From contig CAIOYC010000002.1 of the NCBI GenBank assembly GCA_903862425.1, positions 62,001 through 126,000 of the forward strand: a stretch of 64,000 nucleotides of DNA. Direction: 5' to 3'. The notes beneath the pieces were generated by a model. It had not been told where the DNA came from, made no database searches, and worked only from the letters and a program-made list of their open reading frames with translations. The translations under genes and the position numbers were made by a program. This DNA comes from an uncultured Caulobacterales bacterium (GTDB lineage: Bacteria > Pseudomonadota > Alphaproteobacteria > Caulobacterales > Caulobacteraceae). Of this stretch, positions 1 through 9,153 are shown piece by piece. Each line of letters opens with the position of its first letter. The first letter of the stretch is position 1.

Positions 1-237
1 GCCTAGCAGCCGAAGGAGCCGGCTGATCACATGCCGATGATCCTCGAAGCGCGTGTGTTCCGATATTTCCCGCCCCGCCGCGTCCTTGGCGTTGAAGCCG
101 CCGTCCGTCCCAATGGCGGTGGCCTCACCGGTGACCAGAGCGTCGATGCACCCTGGCCCGGTCTCGAAAACCCCGAATTTCAGCGAAGAAGACCCGCTGT
201 TTAGGACCAGAACCTGGATGCCGGCGTCGGCCGTCAC
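1..237 (-). CDS. ackA: Acetate kinase, N-terminal part (cut by window edge)
   Basis: Acetate kinase interconverts acetyl phosphate plus ADP and acetate plus ATP in the cytoplasm. Only the first 79 codons lie in the window. Residues 9-19 read [11 protein letters not shown], the phosphate-binding N-terminal signature of the ASKHA-fold acetate/propionate kinases, followed by KFGVFE. The start is a GTG whose bases overlap the TGA stop of the phosphoketolase gene (GTGA at 234-237), so the two genes are translationally coupled. Phosphoketolase makes acetyl phosphate, and this enzyme would turn it into ATP, so the pair forms a complete phosphoketolase-to-acetate branch. The rest of the gene lies outside the window. 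Confidence 0.9.
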   Translation of the reverse strand, partial: MTADAGIQVLVLNSGSSSLKFGVFETGPGCIDALVTGEATAIGTDGGFNAKDAAGREISEHTRFEDHRHVISRLLRLLG

Positions 238-2654
238 GCCACCCCGGCCCAGGTCCAGTTGCGGACCTCCGGTAGGTCTTCACCATGCTTGTCGATGTAT
301 TGTTTGTGCTCGATCAGCCGGTCTTCGACCATTTGCTTCAGATAGGCGCCCTCGTCACCGAGCTGCGGCAGGCGGTTGATGACGTTCTGCACCAGATGGA
401 AGCGGTCGAGGCCGTTCTGCACCCGCATGTCGAAGGGGGTCGTGACCGTCCCCTCCTCCTTGTAGCCATGGACATGCAGGTTGCGATTGGTCCGACGATA
501 GGTCAGCCGGTGCACCAAGGACGGATAGCCGTGGAAGGCAAAGATGATGGGCTTCTCCTTGGTGAAAAGCTCATCGTAATCGATCTCGCTGAGACCGTGG
601 GGATGCTCGCTTTTGGACTGCAGCTTCATCAGATCCACTACATTGATCACTCGGATCTTCAGCGTCGGAAGGTGCTGACGAAGGATCGAAACCGCGGCCA
701 GCAATTCCAGCGTCGGGGTGTCGCCGCAACAGGCCATGACCACGTCCGGCTCGACCCCCTCGTCGTTGCTGGCCCAGCGCCAGATGCCAAGCCCTTCGGT
801 GCAATGGGCTTCAGCCGCCTCCATGGTCAGCCACTGCGGCAGGGCATGTTTGCCGGCGACCATGACGTTCACATAATGGCGGCTCCTCAGGCAGTGGTCA
901 GCCACGGACAACAGGCAGTTGGCATCCGGCGGCAAGTAGAGGCGGATGACGTCCGCCTTCTTGTTCACCACGTGGTCGAGAAAGCCCGGATCCTGGTGGG
1001 TGAAGCCGTTGTGGTCCTGCTGCCAGACGTGGGAGGACAGAAGGAAGTTCAGAGAAGCGATTTTGCGGCGCCAAGGCAGTTCGCTTGTCACTTTCAGCCA
1101 CTTGGCGTGCTGGCTGAACATGGAATCGACGATGCGCACGAAGGCCTCGTAGGTGTTGAAGATGCCGTGCCGGCCGGTCAGCAAATAACCCTCCAGCCAG
1201 CCCTCGCACTGATGCTCGCTCAGCATCGAATCCAGCACCCGCCCCGTGGGCGCTAAGAACTCGTCGCCTTTGAGGGTCTGTCCATCCCATTGGCGGTCCG
1301 TACTTTCGAATACCGCATTCAACATGTTCGAGAGGGTCTCGTCCGGCCCGAACACCCGGAAATTCCGCTGCGCATCGTTGAGCTTGATGACGTCGCGCAG
1401 GAAGACGCCGAGCACGGAGCAATCTTGCGCGCTGACGCCGCCGGGGGTAGGCACCTCCACCGCGTAAGTCCGGAAATCCGGCATGGCAAGGTCGTGCAGA
1501 AGCAGGCCGCCATTGGCATGCGGGTTGGCGCTCATTCGGCGCTCACCCTTGGGCGCAAGCTCCGCCAGTTCGGCGATGAGGCGGCCACTCGCATCGAACA
1601 ACTCTTCGGCGCGGTAGCTTTTCATCCAGCTTTCAAGTTGGGCGACGTGATCAGGGTGGCCAGCGTCGACGATCAACGGCACCTGGTGGGCGCGGAAGGT
1701 CCCCTCGACCTTCAGTCCGTCGACGTCCTTGGGGCCGGTCCAGCCCTTAGGGGAGCGAAGCACGATCATCGGCCACAGCGGGCGCGCCGCGGTTTGGCTT
1801 TCCCTCGCGGTCTTCTGGTATCGCCAGATCTGCGTGATGGCCTCGTCCATGGCGGCGGCCATGAGCGGGTGCATCAGTTGCGGATCATCGCCTTCCACAA
1901 AGAGGGGCGCCCAGCCGCAGCCGCGCAGGAAGCCCTCAAGCTCGTCGTGTGGGATGCGGGCCAGAATGGTGGGATTGCTGATCTTATAGCCGTTAAGGTG
2001 CAGTATAGGCAGCACGGCGCCGTCGGAGATTGGATCCAGGAATTTGTTGGAGTGCCAACTCGTGGCGAGCGGCCCGGTCTCGGCCTCGCCGTCGCCGATC
2101 ACGCAGGCGACGATCAGGTCGGGATTGTCGAAAACTGCGCCAAACGCGTGGCTCAGGGAATAGCCGAGTTCACCGCCCTCGTGAATTGAACCGGGTGTCG
2201 TTGGACCGACGTGACTGGAGATGCCGCCTGGAAAGGAGAACTGCTTGAACAGCTTTTTCAGCCCGGCCTCATCCTGACTGATGTCCGGATAGACCTCGCT
2301 GTAAGTCCCCTCCAGATAGGTGTTGCCGACGATGGCCGGGCCGCCGTGACCTGGCCCAGCAACGTAGATCATGTTCAGGTCGCGCGCTTTGATGGTCCGG
2401 TTGAGGTGGGCATAGATGAAGTTCTGGCCGGGCGTCGTACCCCAGTGTCCCACCACCAGCGGCTTGACGTGGGCGAGGGTCAACGGTTCGCGCAGCATGG
2501 CGTTGTCATAGAGATAGATCTGGCCGACCGAGAGATAGTTGGCGGCGCGCCAATAGGCGTCGATTTTGCGCAGCGCCTCAGGCGATAGAGCTTCCGCCGG
2601 TTCAACGGCCCTGCCCGGGCCGCTTTCGACCGTCTCCATGGCGCGTAGGTCCAT
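234..2654 (-). CDS. xfp: Xylulose-5-phosphate/fructose-6-phosphate phosphoketolase
   Basis: This thiamine-diphosphate enzyme splits xylulose 5-phosphate (and often fructose 6-phosphate) with phosphate to give acetyl phosphate plus an aldose phosphate. The product is about 806 residues, normal for the family. Family-specific motifs are visible: [11 protein letters not shown] near the N-terminus, the [15 protein letters not shown] block and the ThDP-binding [19 protein letters not shown] block. The ATG at 2654 is chosen because it follows the stop of the upstream gene by two bases; an in-frame ATG at 2705 would overlap that gene by 49 bases. Downstream, ackA starts on the overlapping GTGA. Whether fructose 6-phosphate is also used cannot be read from the sequence. 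Confidence 0.95.
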   Translation of the reverse strand: MDLRAMETVESGPGRAVEPAEALSPEALRKIDAYWRAANYLSVGQIYLYDNAMLREPLTLAHVKPLVVGHWGTTPGQNFIYAHLNRTIKARDLNMIYVAGPGHGGPAIVGNTYLEGTYSEVYPDISQDEAGLKKLFKQFSFPGGISSHVGPTTPGSIHEGGELGYSLSHAFGAVFDNPDLIVACVIGDGEAETGPLATSWHSNKFLDPISDGAVLPILHLNGYKISNPTILARIPHDELEGFLRGCGWAPLFVEGDDPQLMHPLMAAAMDEAITQIWRYQKTARESQTAARPLWPMIVLRSPKGWTGPKDVDGLKVEGTFRAHQVPLIVDAGHPDHVAQLESWMKSYRAEELFDASGRLIAELAELAPKGERRMSANPHANGGLLLHDLAMPDFRTYAVEVPTPGGVSAQDCSVLGVFLRDVIKLNDAQRNFRVFGPDETLSNMLNAVFESTDRQWDGQTLKGDEFLAPTGRVLDSMLSEHQCEGWLEGYLLTGRHGIFNTYEAFVRIVDSMFSQHAKWLKVTSELPWRRKIASLNFLLSSHVWQQDHNGFTHQDPGFLDHVVNKKADVIRLYLPPDANCLLSVADHCLRSRHYVNVMVAGKHALPQWLTMEAAEAHCTEGLGIWRWASNDEGVEPDVVMACCGDTPTLELLAAVSILRQHLPTLKIRVINVVDLMKLQSKSEHPHGLSEIDYDELFTKEKPIIFAFHGYPSLVHRLTYRRTNRNLHVHGYKEEGTVTTPFDMRVQNGLDRFHLVQNVINRLPQLGDEGAYLKQMVEDRLIEHKQYIDKHGEDLPEVRNWTWAGVA

Positions 2655-2656
2655 CC

Positions 2657-2998
2657 TCAGGCCTTGGCGTCGGAGGCGTCGTGTTCGTGGGTCTCCGGCG
2701 TCCATCCGCTAGCAGCCAGGAAGTGACGCACACCCATGACCTCAGGCGCGGTGAGATGATGAGTGTGGGGCTTTCGCGCCTCATAGGTCTCGCGCCCGAT
2801 CTTGAAGACGAAGTTGTCATTGGAGCGCTCCTCCACATGGCCGATATGCTCCACCAGCGTGACCACGTGATCCCAGGCCAGGTTGTGCGAGATCGGGTGA
2901 TGGAACACCTGGTCCAACGTCCGCCGGTTTGCGGCGTTGACCGATGGGCGCTCCGCGGCCTCGGGGTTAGTCGCAACAAACGTGGGGGAACTGGTCAT
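2657..2998 (-). CDS. Conserved-looking hypothetical protein upstream of xfp
   Basis: This encodes a 113-residue protein rich in His and charged residues, with no signal peptide or membrane segment. The middle part contains [15 protein letters not shown] followed by [10 protein letters not shown], and the C-terminal half has [19 protein letters not shown] do not recognise a named domain; the alpha/beta pattern with a conserved-looking HH/HTHH is only loosely like small HicA-type folds and is not enough for a call. The ATG at 2998 is preferred over an in-frame start at 3055. It is transcribed just ahead of xfp (two-base gap), so it probably belongs to the phosphoketolase operon. The left end of the IS element lies 115 bases upstream. 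Confidence 0.6.
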   Translation of the reverse strand: MTSSPTFVATNPEAAERPSVNAANRRTLDQVFHHPISHNLAWDHVVTLVEHIGHVEERSNDNFVFKIGRETYEARKPHTHHLTAPEVMGVRHFLAASGWTPETHEHDASDAKA

Positions 2999-3113
2999 GG
3001 CGCGGGGTCCTTGGCGTGATCCGGAAGGGGATCGGCCCGCAGAAGCGGGCTCCAAAGATTCTGCTCCGAAAAGCGTCCCGCCTAGGATCGGAAACTACTC
3101 AGTCCATCCAAAA

Positions 3114-3947
3114 GGCTCTGTCAGTCTAAGTGCACCGAGCCAGCAACTGAGGCATACGTCTGGCCCATGGCCCGAGCTCGCAAGCCCAAGACCCCGTTCT
3201 ATCGGTTCAATTCGTCACCCGAGATCATCCGTCTCGTGGTGATGATGTACGTGAAGTACCCGCTGTCGCTGCGGAACGTCGAGGACCTGCTCGCGGAGCG
3301 CGGGATCGAGATCTGCCATGAGACCGTGCGGTTCTGGTGGAACCGGTTTGGCCCCATGTTCGCCTCTGAGATCCGCCGCCGGCGCGTCGATCGGATGAAG
3401 GCCTATACCCACTGGCGATGGCGCCTGGACGAGGTCTACGTGAAGATCAACGGCGAGATGCACTACCTGTGGCGGGCCGTGGACCACGAGGGCGAGGTAC
3501 TAGAATGCTTTGTCACCAAGGAGAGGGACAAGGCGGCAGCCCTGAAGTTCATCAAGAAGGCGCTGAAGCGCCACGGCTCACCCAAGGCCATCATGACAGA
3601 CGGTCTGCGCTCCTACCGAGCCGCGATGAAAGAGATCGGCAACGCCGACAAACAGGAGATCGGCCGCTGGGCCAACAATCGGTGTGAGAACTCACACCTT
3701 TCCTTCCGACGACGAGAGCGGGCCATGCTGCGGTTCAGGCAGATGAAGAGTCTGCAGAAGTTCAGCTCCGTCCATGCCGCCTTCCACAATCACTTCAACA
3801 AGGATCGTCACCTCACCCAGCGAGAAGACTTTAAAGCCCAACGCTCAGCCGCCCTGGCTGAGTGGAAGTCCCTCATGGCCTAGGCTCCGCCCTCCCCTGC
3901 CCGCACTCCACCCAGTGGAGACAAGTTGCGGTTAGACTGACAGCACC
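3114..3947 (+). mobile_element. IS6-family insertion sequence, 834 bp
   Basis: The element carries one intact transposase gene bounded by 16-bp terminal inverted repeats at 3114-3129 (GGCTCTGTCAGTCTAA) and 3932-3947 (complement reads GGTGCTGTCAGTCTAA), with 14 of 16 matches. IS6 elements usually leave an 8-bp target duplication. Here the eight bases on the left (ATCCAAAA) and right (AGTTGGTG) do not match, so either a neighbouring deletion or rearrangement, or recombination between two copies, has removed one side. It sits upstream of the xfp operon, pointing away from it, and next to a DUF3857 gene on the other side. Confidence 0.9.
3167..3883 (+). CDS. IS6-family DDE transposase
   Basis: A 238-residue transposase of typical length for IS6/IS26-like elements. 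An N-terminal helix-turn-helix region (SLRNVEDLLAERGIEICHETV) is followed by the catalytic core. The DDE triad is visible as D in WRLDEVYVKI, D in MTDGLRSY and E in NNRCENSH, followed by the usual K/R-rich block FRRRERAMLRFRQ. The frame is intact from ATG to stop with no frameshift, so the element may still be active. It catalyses replicative transposition through cointegrates in known family members. Confidence 0.95.
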   Translation: MARARKPKTPFYRFNSSPEIIRLVVMMYVKYPLSLRNVEDLLAERGIEICHETVRFWWNRFGPMFASEIRRRRVDRMKAYTHWRWRLDEVYVKINGEMHYLWRAVDHEGEVLECFVTKERDKAAALKFIKKALKRHGSPKAIMTDGLRSYRAAMKEIGNADKQEIGRWANNRCENSHLSFRRRERAMLRFRQMKSLQKFSSVHAAFHNHFNKDRHLTQREDFKAQRSAALAEWKSLMA

Positions 3948-4140
3948 AGTTGGTGCTGCTATATTGCCAAGCTCGACGCGCCATTAGAGGCGCGGCTGGT
4001 ATTCTTCCCGATCCCACGTTGAGTGCTGGAACGTCCGGATTCCGGCGCGCCTCTCGAGTCAGCTTGGAGCGCACTCCGGCGGCCGCCGAGCGACCACAAG
4101 AACTACGGTGCAAAGCCGAAACCCGGCGCAGCCCACGCGC

Positions 4141-6192
4141 CTAAGGAGCACTCTTCGCCTGACCAGGACTTTTTAGACAGGGCACATTGGCGGCGCTCCA
4201 ATCGAGCTCATAAGTCGCCGGCACGGTCTCACCCACGCCAACTGAGGGTTTCTCGCGGTGAGGGTCGAACATGATCCAACCCATGCTATTATCGAATGTC
4301 GCGATCCGTGCGTTATCGCGTTCGGCTGTCGCCGCATCGATCTCGGGTTGCTCAACCCGATCACCGCGCACCATCCGGATTGCGCCGTCACGAAGTTCCC
4401 ACGCTCGGTGGTAAGTTCGGCCAAAGTAGAATTGATCGAAGCCCGGCTTGGTCGACCATTGGGTAGGGCGCGTGGAGATAGGGAGTCGGACCGTGGTGAC
4501 GTGACAGCTATATTCAGGTGCCTTGTAGAAAGGCGCGTTCTGATCCTGATCGGCTGAGCGCGCGCGCCGATCCGGGGGATTGAATCCACCGCCTGGTAGC
4601 GCGAGTGATCGGGCGCCGTCGCCGTCGTCTTCCCAGTCCACCTTCCCGACGCCGCTGACCGTCAGGATGCTCGCCTGGACCTTCGGATCGTAGCGCCATT
4701 GCACCTCGTCGATCGATTGAAAAACCTCTCCCGAGGCGCGCTGGCGATAAATATCGCGCAGTTGCTCGCTGCTCACCGTTGAAAACTGCATCTGCTGCTG
4801 CAGGCCCTTCACGCCGCGAACAATCTGTGTCGTCTTTATCCGCGCCGGCTTGTCGAATCCGGCCCGCGCATCGAATTCATAAAGTGTGATCTCGTCGGGC
4901 GTGGGAGCCGGCTTCCACACCAGCTTATCCAGAGGACGGCCCTGCGAACTCAGCGGCAGGACCCAGTGCACGGCAAAAACGGGCTCCGGCGTTGGCGCCG
5001 CAACCGGCGGCAGCGTTCCGTCGAGCCACCAATCCTTGCCGTCGATATGGGCGCGGACCAGAACATGGTCGAAGACCTGCGGTAGTGGCAGCCGCTGATC
5101 GAGCCCGTCGTCCGTGCCGCTCGAATTGACGAGCACAGCCTCGGCCTTGATCCCCAGTGCATTGAGCAGGGACAATAGCAGGACGGTCTTTCCCTTGCAG
5201 TCTCCATACCGGCGGCGCCATGTTTCCTCGGCCGTTGCGGGGGTCAGATTGCCGCCGTCCAAGCCCACATAGATGTAGCGAACGTCCTGCTGGACAAGCT
5301 TCAGTGCAGCGCTCGCCCGCTCGAAAGGCGTCGAATGAGAGGCCGCAATCCGGTCCGCTTCGAGCTTGACTGGAGAGTTTGCGCTGAGGATGGCGGCCCT
5401 ATCGAAGAGCGGTCCGATTTGGCGAGATAGCGCTGTCCAGTCGGGGAAGGCGCTGAATTCCACGACCCGATGCTGCCAGGCGTATCGCACCGGTGCGTCC
5501 TTTGGCGGAGACACGACGGCGGGGTTGTCGAGCCGGAAATCCACACCGTCATCGCGCGTTACGGCGACCGCCGCCATATCGGGCGCCATCTTCAGATTGG
5601 GCTTGCTGCCGGGCTCCCAGCTCAGTCCCAGGTGGTATCTGCCTGGCGACGGGCTCGGGGCAACAAAGAGCATTCCGTTTGCGTATTGGCCGAGCGTCGG
5701 GTCTTTTGTGAACGTGGTGAGATCGACCTCGAGTTCATCGCCAACGCGAAGGTCTGGGATGCGGAAGACGGCTGTAAGGGCGCCATCGAGCATCGCCGCC
5801 TCAAGCTGATCCTCCCGTCGAAGAACTTCGAACTTGGCGTCCCTCAACGCGTCTATCGTCTGATCGTCTCTGTAAATCCTGATCTCGTGGACGATCGGCG
5901 CGCCCTCAGCGGGGTTCCATTTGATCGAGATATTGCCCGCTTGGAGCGCGCTCGATTGAAGGATTTTGACGCGGTAGCCCATGTGCTGCGCCTGACCGTG
6001 GGCGGTGAGATGAACCTCCACGTCCTGCCGCCGCATGAAGATTTGGCCGGTTGGATTATCGGGGACGGGCAAGGGCGGGGTGACAGTTTCCCAGACCGGT
6101 GCTGGGCCACGCTGGACTTGCTCCGGTTCTGCACGGGCCGCCCCGCCAAGCAGCACCGCCACCGATACGCAAAACGCAAACTTCACGAGCAC
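4141..6192 (-). CDS. DUF3857 and transglutaminase-like domain protein, secreted
   Basis: A 683-residue protein with an N-terminal signal peptide (hydrophobic core at residues 4-18, cleavage near ARA-EP). An N-terminal DUF3857 beta-sandwich is followed by a transglutaminase-like fold. The cysteine-protease-like triad is visible: Cys332 in RRYGDCKGKT, His376 in QVFDHVLVR and Asp391 in WWLDGT. Such proteins are envelope-located in many Proteobacteria and Bacteroidetes, and their substrates are largely unknown. The gene stands alone between the IS element and a long gene-free stretch, on the strand opposite to the transposase. Function beyond an intact catalytic triad is inference. Confidence 0.85.
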   Translation of the reverse strand: MLVKFAFCVSVAVLLGGAARAEPEQVQRGPAPVWETVTPPLPVPDNPTGQIFMRRQDVEVHLTAHGQAQHMGYRVKILQSSALQAGNISIKWNPAEGAPIVHEIRIYRDDQTIDALRDAKFEVLRREDQLEAAMLDGALTAVFRIPDLRVGDELEVDLTTFTKDPTLGQYANGMLFVAPSPSPGRYHLGLSWEPGSKPNLKMAPDMAAVAVTRDDGVDFRLDNPAVVSPPKDAPVRYAWQHRVVEFSAFPDWTALSRQIGPLFDRAAILSANSPVKLEADRIAASHSTPFERASAALKLVQQDVRYIYVGLDGGNLTPATAEETWRRRYGDCKGKTVLLLSLLNALGIKAEAVLVNSSGTDDGLDQRLPLPQVFDHVLVRAHIDGKDWWLDGTLPPVAAPTPEPVFAVHWVLPLSSQGRPLDKLVWKPAPTPDEITLYEFDARAGFDKPARIKTTQIVRGVKGLQQQMQFSTVSSEQLRDIYRQRASGEVFQSIDEVQWRYDPKVQASILTVSGVGKVDWEDDGDGARSLALPGGGFNPPDRRARSADQDQNAPFYKAPEYSCHVTTVRLPISTRPTQWSTKPGFDQFYFGRTYHRAWELRDGAIRMVRGDRVEQPEIDAATAERDNARIATFDNSMGWIMFDPHREKPSVGVGETVPATYELDWSAANVPCLKSPGQAKSAP

Positions 6193-6698
6193 CCCCGGTT
6201 GTTCCGAGCGGACTGTGGCAGAAGCCCGGTCGCTTGCAAGAGTCGCAGGCTACTGAGCCAATGGGCAACCGACGCGACCACGGATCCAATCGCATCCAGC
6301 CACCGAGGCTTTCCTTCGGCGCCTAGCCTCAAACTGACCTACCCTGAAACGGGTGCCCGTCAATTTGCCTTGTCAACGCAGATATCCGCAATAGTCGACT
6401 GCAGCGGTTTAGCGCCAGCCGGAGAGCCGATCTTAAGTCCCCTCAATTCCATGTCAGGTTTCGGGGCTGCACTTAGTGACCGCTTTGAGCGCTAGCTAGC
6501 CGTCGGCGGCTCGGAACAGTGCGGTCGATGCTTCTCGGATCAACCCATCGTTCTAACAGAAACACGCTTCGGCGGGAGGGAACTCGGGAAGCTGCTGAGC
6601 AGGGTGCAGCCTACGGAGAGCCTATCTGATCAAAAAAGTCTGTTGGGGTGGCTGTAAGGGCTAGCGAAGCTCCCCTGCCAATAACAATAACCAATACA
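6193..6698. other. Gene-free stretch of about 500 bp
   Basis: There is no convincing coding frame here on either strand; open frames that enter it are extensions of frames antisense to the DUF3857 gene. It has no clear repeats or insertion-sequence ends. It separates the DUF3857 gene from the 3' end of the tRNA-Asn gene. I looked for a second copy of the tRNA 3' end in it (the mark of an integrated element) and saw none. Confidence 0.5.
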
Positions 6699-6714
6699 GG
6701 GCGTTAATGCGCCC
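6699..6714 (-). terminator. Possible terminator of tRNA-Asn
   Basis: Read on the minus strand, GGGCG-CATTAA-CGCCC forms a five-pair GC stem right after the tRNA CCA end. It is followed by a loosely T-rich run (TGTATTGGTTATTG). The stem is short and the T tract is interrupted, so this is a weak call. Confidence 0.35.
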
Positions 6715-6717
6715 GGC

Positions 6718-6792
6718 TGGCTCCGCGGGTAGGATTCGAACCTACGACCAGCCGGTTAACAGCCGGCTGCTCTACCACTGAGCTACCGCGGA
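6718..6792 (-). tRNA. tRNA-Asn (anticodon GTT)
   Basis: The minus strand folds as a complete cloverleaf of 75 nt including an encoded CCA. The acceptor stem TCCGCGG pairs with CCGCGGA, with G as discriminator. The D-arm contains AGCTCAGTGGTAGAGC. The anticodon stem GCCGG/CCGGC carries the loop CTGTTAA with anticodon GTT. The T-arm is GTAGG-TTCGAAT-CCTAC. Anticodon GTT reads Asn AAC/AAU codons. The tRNA is transcribed towards the xfp/IS/DUF3857 segment, so its 3' end faces the putative accessory block. Confidence 0.97.
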
Positions 6793-6865
6793 TCGGCCTC
6801 GCTCGAGAGGAGCGGGCTATACAGGCCCGACTCGCCCGACGCAAGCGCGCCTTTGAACGGGTTTC

Positions 6866-8134
6866 CTATGAGGTGATCCGGGCGTTCTGGACGGCCTTCT
6901 GGAACAGGGCGGTCATGGCGTTGGAGATGCCGTCCGTGGGGCTCACCTCGAAGAACAGGCCGGGCGAGGCGCAGGCCTGCATGGTCGGGCTGATGATCGA
7001 GGCGAAGGGCGCGACATAGCTGTTGTAGAAGGCGTTGGTCGGCAGCGGCAGATAGGTGGTGTAGAGCACCGCGATGCGGATGCCGCGGTTCTTCACCGTG
7101 GTGCACAGCGCCGGGTCGATGGTGGTGATGCTGCGATTGCCGCCGACGCTGGAGTCGTTCACCCCGTCGGACACCAGGAACAGCACCTCCTGCGGGCTCG
7201 TGGCGGACTTGCCCGTTCCCGGCGCCGGCATGGCCGAATTGGCCCCGCTCATCACATTGGCGAAGTCGGTATCCTGGTCGTTGTTGAAGTTCTGATAGGG
7301 CACGGTCATCAGGTCGATATTGGCCGCCAGCGCCTTCACGGCCGTGAGGTTGGAGGACGGCGAGGCGACGGTGAAGAAGCCCGGCGCCGCCGAGCTGGCG
7401 CCGAAGGTATAGATGCCCATTCGGAACTGATTGGAGACCACGGCGGTCGAGGCTGCGGTATCCATCAGGCTGGCGGTGGCGCTGCGCAGCACGTCGATAC
7501 GTGTAGTGACGCCGAGGTTCTTGGCCAGCTGGTAGTAGTTGCCCGTCGGGTTGGACAGGTCGTGGCAGGCGAAGGCGCACTGGTCGGGCGTATTCGCCAC
7601 CATCGTCGATACGTCCGCCGGCGTGGCGCCCACGCCCATGGAGGGTGTGTTGTCCAGCAGCATGTAGAAGTCGATGAAGGTCGGCAGGCTGTTGGTGGAG
7701 GTCGAGACGGCCGAGGTGTTGAGCGTCGACATGCCCATGATCTTCAGGAAATAGGTCGGCATCGACGCCTGGACAGTCACGGTGGAGGTCACCTGCAGAC
7801 CCGACTTGGTCACCGTGGTGGTGAGACCCGAGACGGTCACATCGGGGCTGGCCGCCATGTTGGCGTTGAAGATCTTGGTGGCCTGGGCTGAGCCGGCGGT
7901 GATGGCGCCGTCGCCGGTCATGAGGGCGGCGGCGATCATGGCGGCAGAGTTCTTGGCCACGGCCCCCACCGAAGCGGAATCCGCCGAGTCGACCAGACGG
8001 GCATGCACCATCTGCAGCCGTCCAAAATCCAGTGCGCCGCCGGCCACGCCCACCAGCGGCACCAGCAGCATGGCGAAGATCACGGCGATGTTGCCGCGCC
8101 GGTCTGCCTGCAGGCGGCGAAGTAGGTTCAGCAT
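6866..8134 (-). CDS. TadG-like pilus-assembly protein with vWA domain
   Basis: A 422-residue protein that starts with a TadE/TadG-type N-terminus: a short basic segment (RRLQADRRGN) followed by one hydrophobic helix (IAVIFAMLLVPLVGVAGGAL) and the LDFGR motif after it. The C-terminal two thirds form a von Willebrand factor A domain. The metal-site motif is degenerate, LLDNTPSMG in place of DxSxS, with later conserved VSDGVND. Proteins of this type belong to or resemble the Flp/Tad pilus system at the cell envelope, but no other tad gene is in the window, so this is an orphan member. The gene lies 74 bases upstream of the tRNA-Asn gene on the same strand. Confidence 0.8.
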   Translation of the reverse strand: MLNLLRRLQADRRGNIAVIFAMLLVPLVGVAGGALDFGRLQMVHARLVDSADSASVGAVAKNSAAMIAAALMTGDGAITAGSAQATKIFNANMAASPDVTVSGLTTTVTKSGLQVTSTVTVQASMPTYFLKIMGMSTLNTSAVSTSTNSLPTFIDFYMLLDNTPSMGVGATPADVSTMVANTPDQCAFACHDLSNPTGNYYQLAKNLGVTTRIDVLRSATASLMDTAASTAVVSNQFRMGIYTFGASSAAPGFFTVASPSSNLTAVKALAANIDLMTVPYQNFNNDQDTDFANVMSGANSAMPAPGTGKSATSPQEVLFLVSDGVNDSSVGGNRSITTIDPALCTTVKNRGIRIAVLYTTYLPLPTNAFYNSYVAPFASIISPTMQACASPGLFFEVSPTDGISNAMTALFQKAVQNARITS

Positions 8135-8242
8135 GGCTCGCAGTCGTCAGCGCGGCAGGTCCTGCCCTCGGCCGACAAAGCTAGACCATGAAGGTAAATA
8201 ACCGCTCAAACGGGGCGAGTATGCCCGCCAAAGCGTGCGGCC

Positions 8243-9151
8243 TTAGGGCTCGATGTCGGGTTTCGTCTTGCGGAGCCGGGGTCGCGGCGGCGCCGTCTCA
8301 GGGTCTGCTGGGCTTGGCTTGGCGCGGCTTCTCTTTACCGGACCTGGCGCTTCGGGGGGCTGAACAGAAATCGCATGCGGCGCGACCGCCTTAGCGCGCG
8401 GCGCGCGTCGGGCCTTGGACGCCGCCGGCTCGACGGAGATATCCGTAGGCGGCGTCGCCGCCGGCACGGCTGCCACGGGGGCGGACAGCGGCACCGCCGC
8501 GGTCGGCCATGGCGCGATGACGTCCGGCCGCCCGAAACCGGGCAAGGTCCACCCGCGCGCGATCGCCGCCGCGCGAAGCGCGAAGGCGGCGGCGATGCCG
8601 AGCCCGCCCGCCACAATGTCCGGAGCGCCGACGATGCGCAGCACCACGAAAACCCCCGCGCCGAGCACGGCGGCGGTGACGTAGATCTCCTTGCGCAGCA
8701 GCACGCTCGGCTCGCCTGCCAGCACGTCGCGCACCACCCCGCCGAAGGTGGCGCTGAGCACGCCCATGACGCCGGCCACCAGGGGCGGCGCGCCCCAGTC
8801 CGCCGCCTTGGACGCGCCGACCACGCAATAGGCGGCCAGGCCCAGGGCATCGAGCCACAGCAAGGAGCGGAAGCGCGACAGGCGCTCGCCCACGGCCCAC
8901 ACGGCCCCGGCGGCGGCGATGCATACCGCCACATAGCCCGGATTGGCGACCCAGAAGACCGGCGCCCCGAGCAACAGGTCGCGCAGGGTGCCGCCGCCGA
9001 TCCCCGTCACCGCGGCGAAAAAGGCGAAGGTGACGATGTCATAGCCGCGCCGCGCCGCCGCCAGCGCCCCGGTGGCGGCGAACACCGCCACCCCGGCATA
9101 GTCCAGCCCCATGCGCAGGGCGCTGTCGTGCAGGACCTCCGCCGGAACCAC
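8243..9151 (-). CDS. TRIC-family (UPF0126) cation channel with basic Pro/Ala-rich tail
   Basis: The first 205 or so residues make a seven-helix membrane protein of the trimeric intracellular cation channel family (formerly UPF0126/YadS). The duplicated signature is clear: GIGGGTLRDLLLG and the second copy TFGGVVRDVLAGE. The remaining 95 residues are a Pro-, Ala-, Arg- and Lys-rich tail with no predicted fold (RRAPRAKA, KRSRAKPSPADPE), unusual for the family, whose members normally end near residue 210. A GTG start at 9151 is used; it lies two bases beyond the stop of the upstream glyoxalase-fold gene, so the pair is coupled. Bacterial TRIC proteins conduct K+ in known examples; the physiological role here is inferred only. 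Confidence 0.85.
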   Translation of the reverse strand: MVPAEVLHDSALRMGLDYAGVAVFAATGALAAARRGYDIVTFAFFAAVTGIGGGTLRDLLLGAPVFWVANPGYVAVCIAAAGAVWAVGERLSRFRSLLWLDALGLAAYCVVGASKAADWGAPPLVAGVMGVLSATFGGVVRDVLAGEPSVLLRKEIYVTAAVLGAGVFVVLRIVGAPDIVAGGLGIAAAFALRAAAIARGWTLPGFGRPDVIAPWPTAAVPLSAPVAAVPAATPPTDISVEPAASKARRAPRAKAVAPHAISVQPPEAPGPVKRSRAKPSPADPETAPPRPRLRKTKPDIEP

Positions 9152-9153
9152 GC

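Noticed and set aside
2657-2998. HicA-like toxin call for the small gene before xfp
   Set aside because: The length and the typical G-S-H-x-x-F core of HicA are absent, and there is no HicB-like partner next to it.
3941-3958. Dyad CAGCACCA-GT-TGGTGCTG at the right end of the IS element
   Set aside because: The match stops after eight bases and does not continue into the inverted repeat, so it is not a second IS end and is best seen as chance at the junction.
6193-6717. Attachment-site repeat of the tRNA-Asn 3' end
   Set aside because: No second copy of the T-arm/acceptor sequence was found in this stretch or further left to position 1.
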